From Mantis religiosa (lineage: Eukaryota; Arthropoda; Insecta; Mantodea; Mantidae), in contig JAUKNK010000333.1 of NCBI GenBank assembly GCA_030765055.1, positions 328,501 through 392,500 on the forward strand: a stretch of DNA of 64,000 nt. The letters run 5' to 3'. Shown one piece after another: positions 1-11,120 of the stretch. The notes under the pieces are model-generated. The model did not search any database. It was not told where the DNA came from and was given only the letters and a program-made list of their open reading frames with translations. Every line of letters begins with the position of its first letter. Positions within the stretch are counted from its first letter, which is position 1. The translations under genes were made by a program, and so were the position numbers.

Positions 1-210
1 TATACATAGATAAACATGAAAACCAACTAATGAATTTTGAAATCCCGCCAGAAGATAATCCCACATTTAAGTTCATCACTAAATCAACAGATGGCAGCAG
101 CAACTCCAGAATTACCCACACCACTGGATGAAGCTTTAGTTGCATAAGAGCCGAAGATGTAAACAATGACTTGCGAAACATGTCCTCAAAATAGGTACGT
201 AAGTGAAGCA
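1..210 (+). mobile_element. Penelope-like element, 3' end fragment
   Basis: The frame starting at position 3 reads to a stop near 129 and contains MNFEIPPEDNP. The same C-terminal tail occurs in the GIY-YIG reading frames of other PLE copies here (VMNFETPPPD near 16800, VMNFEIPPAD near 40080 on the minus strand). Downstream, near 150-190, is a decayed hammerhead-like segment with GCGAAACATGTCC, matching the post-ORF segment of the other copies. The element enters from outside the window, so its 5' part is unseen. The coding part ends at a natural stop; nothing here is functional on its own. Confidence 0.7.
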
Positions 211-1596
211 GATGTATAATAAATACGACTCATCTATAAATTAATAATAAAACTGAATGCTTTTTCAAAACTAATGAATTCAGAACATTTTAACTTGATG
301 TGTACTTACTAGGTTTAACACACAAGTTACATTTCTAAAAGCTTAGAATGTTCAGCCGTGCATTGTCTGTTCCCCTTTTTCTCTTTTTTTTTTTTTCAAA
401 ATATTTATGCAGCACACTCAATGCCCTTGCTTGGCCACATAGTGCATATCTCTGTCCTGCTTTTGAATATTTTTACTTTGGGATGCAAGTTCTTGGTCTA
501 CCTCAATTTTGAGTGGTGCTGGTAGTTTGACATTTTCCTTATGCTAATAATAACACTAAAATACTGATGACCTGTGAAAATGAATACACTAATGAAATGA
601 CTAAATTGACTAATGAAAAGGCCAGAATTTTTAAAAGTTAAAGTATAACCAAACAGGCATTCTTAGATGATGCATGGTGAAGAGAATAAAGCACTTAAGC
701 TCTATAAAGACTAAAATTGAGTCATACCTTCTAAAACTCATGCTGTATATGACACATGCATATATGTGTCAATACAATAACATCCTTGGCAGAACTTAGA
801 CAAGGGAATGAAGGGGGAGTAGCTCATCTAATAGGTTGAAGTGATGTGGTTCGGCCATAAAAAGGTGTGGTTACTGTCTTACCATAGAAACTCTCCCTCC
901 CTTAACCTTCGAAGGAACTGTCAGGATCCTAAAGTAATTTAAATTTGGCCATGAAATACTATGTGTTTAGGTGACTAATAGAAGGTATAATTTGACTTTT
1001 CTGTGAATATCCTCTGAAGGAACTTATATATTTATACAAGCTGTAATTCATAAGGGATAAGATTTCAATACCCCCATATAGCAAATATTAGGCTCTTGCT
1101 TCAACCTCCTGCATTATCCTATTGGACAAACAGCATAATGTATATTTTTTTAAATAATAGATGATGATTAATTCAAAATTTATTATTTCTTGTTTCTGTA
1201 ATATATTTAATTAATAATGGTTTTTGTTGTTGAACAAATTTAAGATATATATTTGGGTATGATTATTTTAGGAAATTATCTTTTAAAAGTTTATTTCAGT
1301 TAATAGGAAGTACATAAAAAACTTAAGCTTTTATAGGAATCATTTGTAGAATATATGTAAAATAAATGAAGTGATCTAAAATATAACAATTCAGCTCTCT
1401 CTCTTAAACATTCAACTACTGAATTTTACAACCCGAATATTTCTCTTGAATTACTACTCACGAGGTAAGCATTACACTTTCTGGGTCTCTTAAAGGCATA
1501 TTAGTCTTAACTTATATAATTACATATAATATTATGCCTTTTTTCCATATCAGAATGTTTAAATCTATAAATAACCTTTCTTTTTGTATCCAACAG
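211..1596. other. AT-rich intron sequence, no feature recognised
   Basis: This is AT-rich sequence with no supported reading frame, RNA gene or repeat that I recognise. It ends in a pyrimidine-rich tract and the acceptor CAACAG just before the exon at 1597, so at least its 3' part is intron of the ABCA gene. Confidence 0.5.
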
Positions 1597-1770
1597 CCAC
1601 CTCAGCAGCATTGTTTGCTGGTGTATTTTGGTTCTTGCAGTTTTCACCCTTCTTGTTCTTGGCTGAAAGTTATGGAAGTCTAGAACTTTATTCCAAGCTT
1701 GTACCCAGTGTGTTCTCAAACACAGCTATGGCATTTGGATTTACTGCTATTCTCGCTTTTGAGGGAACAG
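1597..1770 (+). CDS. ABCA3-like: ABCA3-like ABC transporter, exon (TMD1 part)
   Basis: This internal exon carries the late part of the first transmembrane domain. The acceptor is CAACAG and the donor is GTATGT. The exon starts with the last two bases of a codon and ends with the first base of one (phase 1). Its 57 full codons include ATSAALFAGVFWFLQFSPF, a hydrophobic helix, then an extracytoplasmic stretch and AFGFTAILAFEGTG. That last motif joins in frame to KGAQW in the exon at 12188; an EGTG.G.QW segment is typical of ABCA proteins. Upstream exons (the first membrane helix and the large extracellular loop) are not in the window. ABCA proteins export or flip lipids across membranes; the substrate here cannot be told from sequence. 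Confidence 0.9.
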
Positions 1771-2009
1771 GTATGTTTGCTAGAATGTAAATGTTGTCTT
1801 CATAAACTTACCAGTTCTGTTTATGTATACTGTGTTTGTATGGTGTGTTGAAATCAATTATATCCATTATCTGTATTTGTTATAACACATATTTACATGC
1901 AAAATTAACAATAAGCTGATATTGATTTGGATTATTTCTTAATTTACTGAAGGTTTATGTATAAATATATTAATTTAGGTAGGTATAATAATATAATTTT
2001 GAGACGAAC

Positions 2010-2640
2010 CAGTACTCCATGTTCCATATAGTGCTAATGTTACCTAAAACACGTTTCGTTAGGACCTTCCTAACATCCTCAGCTGTTGAATTTTGATTTG
2101 GTAAACTCCTTGGAGGTGATAGGTGTGTTTCTTTGGTATCTTGATGAAGTTTGGGTTCTCTTCAAAGGCGATGTCAAAATTGAAATTTTCCTTCATATCT
2201 TTTTATGAATATCGTTTCCCACGAGGTTACAGCAGTTGAACCCTGAACACTTTTTAAGGGATTTCTTGTTCTGTTTAGTGGTTCTCATTCCAAAAATGGC
2301 AAAATGCTGACAATTTGTCTATTTCTTTGTTCTTGATGTTCCCAAAATGCTCTATAAACCTAATGTTCAAAATCCTTTTTTTTTTTTTGCCAATGTAAAA
2401 GCTGTCACAGCCATTGCAATTTATGCAATATACACCTGAGCTTTTGTCTGTGGGTTTCTTTTTTGTATTTTGTGTTTTCAAAAGGTGTTTTGTGCATTGA
2501 ATTAGTTCTGTGAAGCCAAAGTAATGCTGTGTTATTTAAAGACTTTTTGAAGACCATTGAAGAGAACCCAAACTTCATTTTTAAAATATTTAAAATACTT
2601 TTATTCTTCCATGTAAAAGGACTATGATACAATGAAGCAT
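2010..2640 (-). mobile_element. Penelope-like element fragment (GIY-YIG)
   Basis: On the minus strand the segment 2275-2481 encodes SGVYCINCNGCDSFYIGKKK followed by a helix with NIKNKEIDKLSAFCHFWNEN. This is the GIY-YIG endonuclease fold of Penelope-like elements; compare SGIYQINCKNCEKCYIGQTK at 40 kb. The frame is broken before and after, and the reverse-transcriptase part is absent. A hammerhead-like motif with an uninterrupted 7-bp stem lies at 2048-2090. A second, partial PLE follows directly at 2655 in the same orientation. Confidence 0.75.
2048..2090 (-). ncRNA. hammerhead-ribozyme-like motif in PLE
   Basis: Read on the minus strand, CTGAGGA (fits CUGANGA) is followed by one extra T, then GTTAGGA-AGG-TCCTAAC, a perfect 7-bp stem with a 3-nt loop, then GAAAC and GTGTT. 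This is the order box 1, stem II, GAAA, short stem III, cleavage triplet of a type I hammerhead. The extra T between box and stem is non-canonical. Hammerhead motifs are known in PLE termini; activity here is untested. Confidence 0.5.
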
Positions 2641-2654
2641 AAAATAATATAGTT

Positions 2655-3098
2655 TTGACTCAAACTAATACTCAATGCTCCACTCATTGCTAGTATTTAC
2701 CTAGAATACGTTTAGTTAGAATCTTCCTAACATCACCGGCTGTTGTTGACTAAAGAATGTTGGTTTGGTGAACTCATTGGAGGCGATAGCTGCATCTCTG
2801 GCAGTATCCTCATAAACTTGAAGTTTGGGATTTCTTTCTAGGTAGTGCTGAAATTAAACTATTTTCATTCATAGTTATATATGAAGATTTTTTCCCACGT
2901 AGTTAATGCAGCTGGACCTTGGACACCTTTTAATAAGTGGATTTCTCATTCTATATCATGATTCTCCTTCCAAAAATGGTACGCTACTGCCGATTTATCT
3001 ATTCCTTTGGATAAACTCAAAGGAACTTGAAAATTAGGTTTAAAGAGCAGTTTAGGAACATCAGGAACAAAGATTTTAGCAATTTTATTATTAAATAA
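2655..3098 (-). mobile_element. Penelope-like element fragment, tandem to the previous one
   Basis: The minus strand encodes KGIDKSAVAYHFWKENHDIE near 2950-3010, the helix of the PLE GIY-YIG domain. The stretch near 2690-2760 repeats the terminal segment of the copy at 2040-2110 with many substitutions, including a decayed hammerhead-like stem GTTAGGA/TCTAAC. The two pieces are head-to-tail partial copies, a common PLE arrangement. It ends against a CA microsatellite. Confidence 0.65.
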
Positions 3099-3099
3099 A

Positions 3100-3130
<31 letters not shown>

Positions 3131-3138
3131 CACACACA
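3099..3138. repeat. (CA)n microsatellite
   Basis: About 19 CA units with one CG interruption. It separates the PLE fragment from the LINE copy that starts near 3180. Confidence 0.95.
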
Positions 3139-3184
3139 AATGTTTATGTAAATTATTTTATTTTATGTGCTATTTATGTAAGTT

Positions 3185-4310
3185 TTAGTTTACACGCGTG
3201 TAAAATGTGGAGGGCATCCTGGATAGGCAGTACAAGGGGTTTAGGCTGTACAGCTCAGGAAGGCTCAGAAGTGCACTGAGGGAATCGCTAAGTATGAGGC
3301 AATCACCTAAATTCTTGCGGCGAACATGTTCAATGGCTCGATATATGGCATTGAGCTCTGCATTATAGATGGATGTGCTACCTTGAAGACCGATTGTAAA
3401 AGGTTCAGTTCCATGGACATACACACATCCAACCCCGCTAGAGCTTTTAGACCCGTTGGTATAAATCAATTTAAAACAACATGCAGATACTATACGTTGC
3501 CGCCGTAGACTTACTGTGCGCCGTCATGTACTGCCTGCAACCTAGGGGGATACACCCGCTCGCCCCTAGGCAGATTGAGTGCATGCCGCCCAAGAAGTTC
3601 TCTGAAGCGAAAACCAGGCGGTTTCGGGCTAAGACGTGTGTTCTTATAACGGACGTCAAAATGGGTGTCGAAAAAGGATGCATACCTAGGACGCGAAGGC
3701 ATACTATATAACCCGCAGCCGCAATTGCCTAGTAAAGCATCCCGCCAGCATTGCAGAGGGGGTTCTGCCGCCTCAGCATAGAGACTCGCAACTGGGCTAG
3801 TTGGAAAGGCACCAATTAATAGACGAAGGCCAGAGTTATGTACCGTGTCCAACTTCTTCAGCACGGATGGACGAGCTGAAGCATAAACGATCCACCTATA
3901 GTCCAGCTTGGATAGAATCAGTGTGTGATACAAGCGAAGCAGCACTGTGTGATCCGCTCCCCACGATTTCCGCAAGATACTAAGCCCACATCGTGCTTTC
4001 AGCTGCACTGTATGCGACGACTAGCTAAGCTTTCTGTGGAAAACCAGTCCGAGGAACCTAGTTTCGTCAGCAAATGGTAATACATGGCAACCAAGTCGGA
4101 GAAGGCGTGGTAAACGACTCTTGCGGCGCCAGAAATTGACGCAGACCGTTTTCTCAGCGGAGAACCTGAAGCCGATCTTACAGCTTGGGATAGGAATTTG
4201 GGACTATTCGTTGTTAATTTATCTGAGTCTTCATCTGCCACACGGTGCGGGATTTTTATGTTTGAGATGGGATGCACATTGACTTTTCGAAGATTCACGC
4301 CGAGAAGTGA
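3185..4310 (-). pseudogene. LINE ORF2 remnant: RT thumb and RNase H start
   Basis: The minus strand at 4008-3511 encodes LLRLYHTLILSKLDYRWIVY and SVLKKLDTVHNSGLRLLIGA, the RT C-terminal block of I-superfamily LINEs. The segment 3469-3200 encodes IYTNGSKSSSGVGCVYV (RNase H first strand; usual YTDGS has become YTNGS) and LILSDSLSALLSL, after which the similarity stops. The part at 4300-4019 is the RT connection region, readable only in changing frames (FSAEKTVCVNFWRRKSRLPR in one frame). At least two frameshifts are visible. Confidence 0.8.
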
Positions 4311-5075
4311 AAAAATAACAAATTCGTTGTATTTTGATTTGTTTCTTGAGGATTGTGCTTGATTAAATAAGAGTCATGAGAATCTTGGGTTCAAGGCGTG
4401 GTTCGGAATAAAGTTTCGGAGAAGTCAAATTTTTTAACTACTTAATTGTATTATTTAGATTACATTTTACTTGAACTTCCTTTCCCAGTCACTTCCAACA
4501 TATCGATAAATTCTTACTTTGGTATATTTAAACAGATTCAAACTATTACTTAAATGTTCTTGATCTTGCACCGCTATTCATCACAATCACCATCTCTACC
4601 AAGATTATTGATTTTTCGTAACTATCGTTACTGCTATCTTAATTTTGTGATTGGCCGATTTGATTCCACGTCACAACATTACGTCATACAATTATTACTA
4701 CGGCCAATCACAAACTTTCATGTATTTTTACTTGTTTAAATTACGAAATAGATTTACATAATAATTTTTTTTATAAATCTATAAGCATTTCATACAAAAC
4801 TACTCTTACAAATGCCCCTCTTAGAAATTTATCGAAAATAACCAAATAAAGGAATTAACAATATATTTCCATATATTTTGAAGAATGGGCCCAATTAACA
4901 ATTTCGTTTACAGAAATAATACATAACACATACATAAAACACAACAATAAATCAACATTAATTAAAATACAACAGTATATTAACATATTATTTATCACCT
5001 CTGATGCTTGCTGTCTTATAGCTATGGGTAAAGGTTGGCTTTTATGTGTATAAGGAGCAGTAACATTCACTTTAA

Positions 5076-5137
<62 letters not shown>

Positions 5138-5265
5138 TTGTTACACAGTCCAGGTTTTGAACTAAAGGCTTTTCAGTTCTATAATATACATAATTTCAGT
5201 TGTTTTTTCTCGCTCGGTCTAGATTGTACGTGTTTTCTAACTTTACTTGTAAATGTTCTCTGGAA
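4311..5265. other. Foreign AT-rich block replacing the LINE RT core
   Basis: About 950 bases lie where the RT fingers and palm of the I-like LINE should be. I recognise no coding sequence. The block contains a perfect 12-bp inverted repeat, TTGTGATTGGCC at 4645-4656 and its complement at 4702-4713, with two ACGTCA motifs between the arms, and a long TG microsatellite near its right end. It may be a separate insertion followed by deletion of LINE sequence; I cannot name it. Confidence 0.5.
5077..5135. repeat. (TG)n microsatellite
   Basis: About 29 uninterrupted TG units. Confidence 0.97.
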
Positions 5266-5389
5266 TTATATATCTTCCTCCAGTTGGCTTATGTCGTTCT
5301 TAGCTTGTAGTGTAAATAATTGACAATGCTTTTCAAGATCAATTACATTATTTTGCGCTCCATCAATAATTAAATTCTTCTTAAGTGCA

Positions 5390-6640
5390 AGAAACTCAGG
5401 TGCATAATTATAGGAGCTAGACACGTAAGCGAAAGCACGGCCAAGGGTGTTAGCCACTGCTAACAGATCGACAACGACGTCTGAAGGAGTTCTTAAGCTA
5501 GCAATCGCAATGTAGGTCGATTTACTGGCCACGCGCCTTAACCAATTCCACACTACAGAAGGAGCGTGGCGATTAAAGGACGACGCAAAACCATCCAGGA
5601 TTTCTTCTTGCAACCTTTAATTACTTGCCTGGACATGGCATGCATCTTCCTGTACTGAATTAGGTGTTCCAATATCGGGTGGCGTTGGAAGACCCTCAGA
5701 GCACGGCTACGGGCACGGATTGCATTCCGGCAGTCATCCGTTCACCATGGGACAGGAGTTCGACGAGGATTGGGAGTCGAACGAGGAATAGACAGTTCTG
5801 CCGCGGCAAGTATCTGCTCGGTAAGATGTTCCACGAGCTCGGTAACTGAGGCGTGCTCCTGATAACTAAATACCGCCAACTGGGTGTAAAGGGCCCAGTT
5901 GGTGTGACCTAAACGCAAGGTAGGCAAATGTGAGGGACACACGTTGTGTGCTAGGTGACTGATAAGACACGGCAAGTGATTCCTGGAGTGCAGGTCAGAG
6001 ATGACGTTCCATTGCAGGGACACTGATAACTGCGGTGAGCAGAACGCTAAATCCAGATGCGTGAAGGTGTTGAATGAATCAGAAAGGAACGTCGGTTCTG
6101 CGGTGTTTAGGAGAACAAGGTTGTTACTGTCCAGGAAGTCGGAGACAACTCTACCCCTCGCACAAGTTTGAGTGGAGCTCCAGAGAGGGTGATAGAATTT
6201 GAGATCTGCCACCAACAGAAAGGGGGTGGATAACTGGACAAGAAGGTCTTGGAGAGTAGTAAGTAATACGTCATCCGAGGGTGGAATGTAGATCCTGCAT
6301 ATAACCAAGTCTGTCGTCGGCAGTACTATAGGGGCAGCAACAGACTGGATGTTGGTGCGTAAAGGAATTACGTTCACACACACACACACACACATATATA
6401 TAATCTATGACCAGTACCATTGTCCCTCCATGCGCCGGAATACCCTCTTCCGGAGAGAGATCACGCCAGAAGGGAGTATACCGCCTTATTGGAAGGAATC
6501 TCGAGGACGTAGCTTAGTCTCCTGTAAGCAAACGACCAAGGGATCGCGCTTACTGAGTAACAGGTCAAGCTCTGGGTGGTGTGCCCTAAGCCCACGTATG
6601 TTCCACAGTAAGATCACTTTTGCTGGGTAGAATAAGGTGT
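5390..6640 (-). pseudogene. LINE ORF2 remnant: apurinic-type endonuclease and linker
   Basis: The minus strand near 6620-6500 encodes WNIRGLRAHHPELDLLLSKR and VVCLQETKL, the start of an APE-type endonuclease. After a frame break, 6347-5742 encodes LVICRIYIPPSDD, FLLVADLKFYHPLWSS (the usual GDLNAHHPLW motif, altered) and THLDLAFCSP. The segment 5613-5390 encodes SVVWNWLRRVASK and NTLGRAFAYVSSSYNYAPEF, the linker before the RT. A CA microsatellite at 6374-6394 has expanded at one frame break. Confidence 0.8.
6374..6394. repeat. short (CA)n tract inside LINE endonuclease
   Basis: Ten CA units followed by TATATA. It interrupts the endonuclease frame of I-like LINE copy 1. Confidence 0.9.
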
Positions 6641-6740
6641 GAAGGGTTATTCCACCTTACGTCGACTTTGAGGGTGGCCGAATCAATTTGCCCTTCTTTT
6701 TGGGTTTTGGGCTAACTTCTTTCCCAGTGGGATCATCGGG

Positions 6741-8082
6741 TCATTTTCTGGAAGACTTCCTGGCAGTGTGGTCCGTATCCTCCTGTTTCATCTCCTCTAC
6801 GGATGAGGCCCCTTTCCCGATAGAGAACTTCGGTTCAAGGGCCCCAAACCGATTGGGCAAGGAGATCGACGAGGTCGATAAGCGTCGATCCGAGTCCTCG
6901 CCGGAAGACTCCTCAGAGGAGGAACTTTTAGATGCCCGGGGACTCTTCTTACGGCTGGCAGGTTTGGTGATATCCTTCAGGAAATCGGACCTCTTGTAGC
7001 TGCTCTTGAACTTTTTGGGAGGTGCATCGTACACAACCGGCTTGTCATTTTTTGAGGTTGAAGCTTTAGTTGGTGACTGTGCTGGCGATCTCCTCCCAGA
7101 TGGAGGCTTAGGTGTCGTATGTGCAGAAAAGGCTAGTGTTTCGCCATGCTTCGGAGATGAAGTAAGAATTTTATCCAATATCATTGCCTCGCAGATAGCG
7201 CTGGTCTGAGTGGCGATCTCTCTTTGCGGCACCGACCCAGCTACTACCGAGCTGTAGGTAGAGGACTGCGGGAGGGATGGTATGCGGGTACGCGCGAGTT
7301 TCCGGATTTCCGAGAAGGAAACCCTCTCTTTCACCCGGATCTCTTGAATCGCCTTTTCCTCAACGAATCGCAGGCAGTCTCTAGAACCGGAAGGGTATTC
7401 TCCAACACAGTTAACGCATTTAACTGACGACAAACGCGCACCATCGTGTTGTGTCAGCGCACAGTTACAGCAGGTAGGCGCGGCGGTGCAGAACGCCCAA
7501 GTGTGCCCGAAGCGCTGACACTTGTAGCATCTGAGCGGGTTAGGTATCTATGGGCGTACCTCGATGGTTTCATACCCTGCCCTAATCATTTGTGGCAGAT
7601 CTACACGATCAAATTTCAGGAACAGGGTACGCGTAGGCACCAATTCCCCCCCCCCCTCTCTCTCTTCGCTGCACACGGTATACAGACGTCACACCTTGAT
7701 CTTGGTGGTTTTCTTGACTTTCTTCATTAGTCATACCGTCCAGCGCACGGGTATTAACTACTCCGCACGAGGAGTTCAGGCTGTTATGGACTGTGACGTT
7801 AACAAGGTAGCTGCTAAATAGGTTCACCTTCAATGTCACTGCTGCCTGGGAGACAGAATGGACTTCCACCAGGAACAAGTACAAGATTTAAGCAGACCAG
7901 CTATCGTATCCAAACAGTGACAAAAAGTTCTTCCCTTCCACAGTTCTGATTACAACCAAGTAGCGAGGACCACAGGACTTGACTGCTCCTTTGCCATTAC
8001 CCTTCAAAGTTGTTGATTTAAATTTAGGTGCCATTGCAGTAATGTGCTCCACCATTGCAAACGTCTCCGATGGCGTGCTCAT
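6741..8082 (-). pseudogene. LINE ORF1 (gag-like, zinc knuckles), broken
   Basis: The minus strand starts near 8046-8030 with MAPKFKSTTLKGNGKGAVKS. It continues through SCGVVNTRALDGMTNEE near 7750, and then, in other frames, into a zinc-knuckle region and CVNCVGEYPSGSRDC near 7400. It ends in an acidic and basic C-terminus (SRKKSPRASKSSSSEESSG). This is the nucleic-acid-binding ORF1 protein of I-superfamily LINEs. At least two frameshifts lie between 7890 and 7434. A close but diverged relative is at 59284-60235. Confidence 0.75.
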
Positions 8083-8640
8083 ATCCTGGGCGCCACCCCG
8101 GCTTAGGTGAGATTCCTGGCCTGAACCTTGCTTACCTCAGGGTCACACCTCCCAGTGTAAAGACAGAGGTACCCAATCGCCTTCAGGAGTGTAAGAGCTC
8201 AGGCAGTGGCCCCTCCCCGGGACTGACCTTTATCAACGGATACGAACAGAGCCCTACATTGTAACAAGGGGTTGGGAATTACGCGTTACCTAGTCACCCC
8301 TTGTGCTTCCAACCCGCATTATGTTACCCGTCAGACATGTGTTCAGGGAGGAAAAATATAAATAAAAATTAACAAATGGAGTAAAACACCGAAGTGGACC
8401 AGGTTTGGGTTTATGAAGGAACACTCTCACCTCATGGAGGAAGCCAGTCGAGAGATTAAACCAGAGCCTCTTCTGCCAGTTTTCGGGGTTGCTGGTGGAC
8501 TTCGGTAGCTGTAGCGGTCTCGGGGTACTCCAAGTCCCCGCTGTACATCACCGCATCAGTCAGTCCCCTACTTCCTGTTGCCCACCCCTCGGGGCGGAGA
8601 CCACAGAGGTTGGATTTTCAGGGACATTATGTTAATGTGG

Positions 8641-9686
8641 TGTGGTACAATGGCCATTTAAGAAAATGCATACAAATAAATTTACCACCCTGAATCAAAA
8701 TATTCAGTCTCTCAGAAATAAAACTATAATTTTATATTTTATCATATTACCATTTAATATGTGGTAGGTGTACTTTTAAGCATGGGCTGAAGATTGACCA
8801 AACAGATATTTACAAGGTTAGTAATATGGTAAGTACTATTTTAGAACTAAATCTAAAGGAAGTGGTGGTGCAGTAATATAGGTGGTGTATTTGAACTATT
8901 CTTTATTACAAAATGGGCTTCATTAGTAAAGAAGTTTTATAAGAAATATATGGTTGAAGCAACTAATCCATGTAAAACAAGTGGTTTGTTGCCATGCATT
9001 GAGGTATAATGTTTTTTAAATACTCAAGCTTGTTTGAATATCTAATTACAATACACATTACAATTACAATACAATTGCATTCTCTTGGACACTGGCATCT
9101 TTTATTTGTGCTGCTCTTATTGGTTAAAAAAAGAAAAAAAGATTCTTCCCAAAAGGTAACCCTTTCATTTCTTCTATAATCTGAAGACTTAAAGAAATGA
9201 ATCTAAACAAAATTAAGTGATGAACTAAAGGGAAGGGCTGCTCACCAATAAGCACTGGTCGAATTGCTGAGTTATTGACCTGGACTGATATTTCTTCCTT
9301 TCCATATATCAGATCCCTTCTTTTACCTTGCCTATCCAGTTTTGACCCCAATGGTATTAGAGTATTCAAGACCTAGGGTATCATTTCATTTTATTTCCTG
9401 TCCATGTCTTTCTCTACTTAGGGTGATGTAACCACCATTTATGATGACCAATTTTAAACAGTTATAAAACGCTAAATAAAAACTAGTGGTCACAAATATA
9501 CATTAATTATTTGATGTAAATAGCATAGAGCTGATAAGTACAATATGTATAGAATGAGTGTAAACGAGTGTATGAATGAAGGAGTGTAAATTCAAATTGA
9601 AAGTATTTCAATCTATTTAAAAATTATTGAGGAGTTTTCTCTGGAAAAATACACGTTTTGAGATTTCCTGAATAAAAACAGATCAT
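8641..9686. other. intron sequence, no feature recognised
   Basis: AT-rich intron 1 sequence. An 81-codon frame on the minus strand at 9124-9369 has no recognisable motif and is probably chance. A short run of ATTACAATAC units near 9040-9080 is the only simple-sequence feature. Confidence 0.4.
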
Positions 9687-9760
9687 TAAATTTAAAGGGA
9701 GTCAATTAATTATTACAACAGCACTGTTTTCAACTCTTCTATGAACGGAATTATTAAAAA
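9687..9760 (+). mobile_element. minimal Penelope-derived remnant (end plus tail)
   Basis: The segment TAAATTTAAAGGGAGTC (the outer end of PLE arms at 39280 and 41905) is joined directly to TTACAACAGCACTGTTTTC, the unique tail seen at 34872, 39255 and 44095. All internal sequence is missing. GATCAT occurs on both sides (9681-9686 and 9761-9766), a possible but short target-site duplication. Confidence 0.5.
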
Positions 9761-9774
9761 CGATCATGATGGTG

Positions 9775-9905
9775 GCTGTGCGTGTGCTTGCGCGCATGTG
9801 TGTGTGTGTAGGGTGTGCATGGGTGCGCGTGTACGCGTGTGCATGTGTGGGTAGGTGTGTGCACGTGTGGGCGTGTGCATGCATGTGCATCTGCGTGCAT
9901 GCGTG
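9775..9905. repeat. imperfect GT-rich alternating purine-pyrimidine tract
   Basis: About 130 bases of GTGTGCGTGCATG-type sequence, almost strictly alternating purine and pyrimidine. It is a degenerate (GT)n microsatellite with Z-DNA-forming potential. Confidence 0.85.
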
Positions 9906-10257
9906 TGTTCTTTGTTTGTTTCTTTAAAGACATAATAAATTTGTAATTACTTTGTAAATATTACCTCTTGTATAAGCTACTTCATATTGGACATACTGTT
10001 GTATATAGCATTATGTTATATAATTATGTAGTATTATTGACAAAGCCATGATTTATGTAAAAATTAAAAGGTAAATAAAGTATCTTATCTAAATACTATT
10101 CTTGATATTTGAGATCTGTATCTTCCTAGGATATGACAGGAAAATATTGAAGAAGGTCCTTTCACCACAAATGCATTTTACATTTTATGTAATCAAGCCT
10201 CATGTATAACATAATAAAATTCATAGAATAAACACTAGACAAAAGTGTAACATCCAA

Positions 10258-10500
10258 GATCTCAGCGCCCACCTTTGTAGTGTAGATGGCAGCGTGTCTG
10301 CTTCACATTCCAGAGGTCCCGAGTTCGAATCTTGGTTAGGGTGAGTTACCTGGATACAGTGTTTTCTGGGGTTTTCCCTTATCCTGAATGATGAATGTCA
10401 AGTAACTATAAGCTCTATGAACCCTGGGCTCATTTGAGCATCATTTTACCCATTTCATTCATGGTCCGATATGACCTAACGTAGGAGGACGTAAATTACA
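10258..10500 (+). mobile_element. tRNA-derived SINE, family A
   Basis: The head contains a degenerate pol III A box (TGTAGATGGCAGCGTGTC) and a B box-like GAGTTCGAATCTTG. The body runs through GTTTTCTGGGGTTTTCCC and CATTTCATTCATGGTC to an A-rich tail with ACAAACAAAATAAAAAC. A second copy lies inverted at 22342-22590 with the same order of blocks, which supports a SINE family rather than a tRNA gene. Confidence 0.8.
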
Positions 10501-10544
10501 AATACAAACAAAATAAAAACAAACCAACATTTCTGCACTAAACT

Positions 10545-11120
10545 TTCTTGCCTTCAAAAAGGTGTGCATTTTGAAACCATCAAAATATTTGCTGATATTT
10601 CTGATGATCCTAAACGAAAAACTGATGAATTCAGTGCTTTTAAAATTGATGATATAGAGTACCTATGCCCAAAATCATGTTCTTCTGTACAAGATTATCT
10701 GAATGATGAAATATCCTTTTAATGCTTCAGTAGCTCTCTCTCTGTAAGTAGAATGTGACTGTACCAATGACAAAATATTGCCATTAAACCTTTGATGACT
10801 GTTCATAAGCCATTTTAATATATATGCATTGATGAAATGACAATAACTGGTATCCAATGTGGAGATGTACTAGCAAAAGCTAAGTAAAAGTTGATTAAAA
10901 AAATGTTTTATTTTGTATCATATATAATTATCCCTGCCTTGTTTTCCATATGGCTTTTCATATTGCCCCTGTATAATGTGTCCCTTATGTTAAATTTTCA
11001 AGTATATATGCTATTAAACTGTATACCTCTGGACATATTCAATGTTCACAGGCCTTTGTGGCTACAGGTGAACCCACTGAATGCAAATCAATGTAATTTA
11101 ATCTAATCTACACAATAAAT
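10545..11120 (+). mobile_element. CR1-like LINE, 3' end
   Basis: The + strand near 10545-10715 encodes KLSCLQKGVHFETIKIF and CSSVQDYLNDEIS in frame. These match KLSCFQKGVYYESIKIF and YSVQDYLNDKLS of the CR1-like element at 56621-59283. The 3' UTR (10890-11110) is also shared with 56630-56830 in reverse. It ends AATTTAATCTAATCTA, the short tandem tail of the family. The copy is strongly 5' truncated. Confidence 0.75.

Larger units (their letters stand above)
3180..8640 (-). mobile_element. I-like non-LTR retrotransposon, copy 1 (rearranged)
   Basis: On the minus strand, from high to low coordinate, the parts are a GC-rich 5' UTR (8640-8083), ORF1 (8082-6741), endonuclease (6640-5742), an EN-RT linker (5613-5390), foreign sequence (5265-4311), RT thumb (4310-3511) and the beginning of RNase H (3469-3200). 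The 5' UTR at 8461-8620 is nearly the same as that at 30867-31023, so copies 1 and 2 share a family head although their proteins differ. The RT fingers and palm are missing and the 3' end is lost inside RNase H. Multiple frameshifts show that the copy is dead. Confidence 0.85.

Noticed and set aside
9702..9890. His-rich 62-codon frame
   Set aside because: Translation of the degenerate GT repeat.
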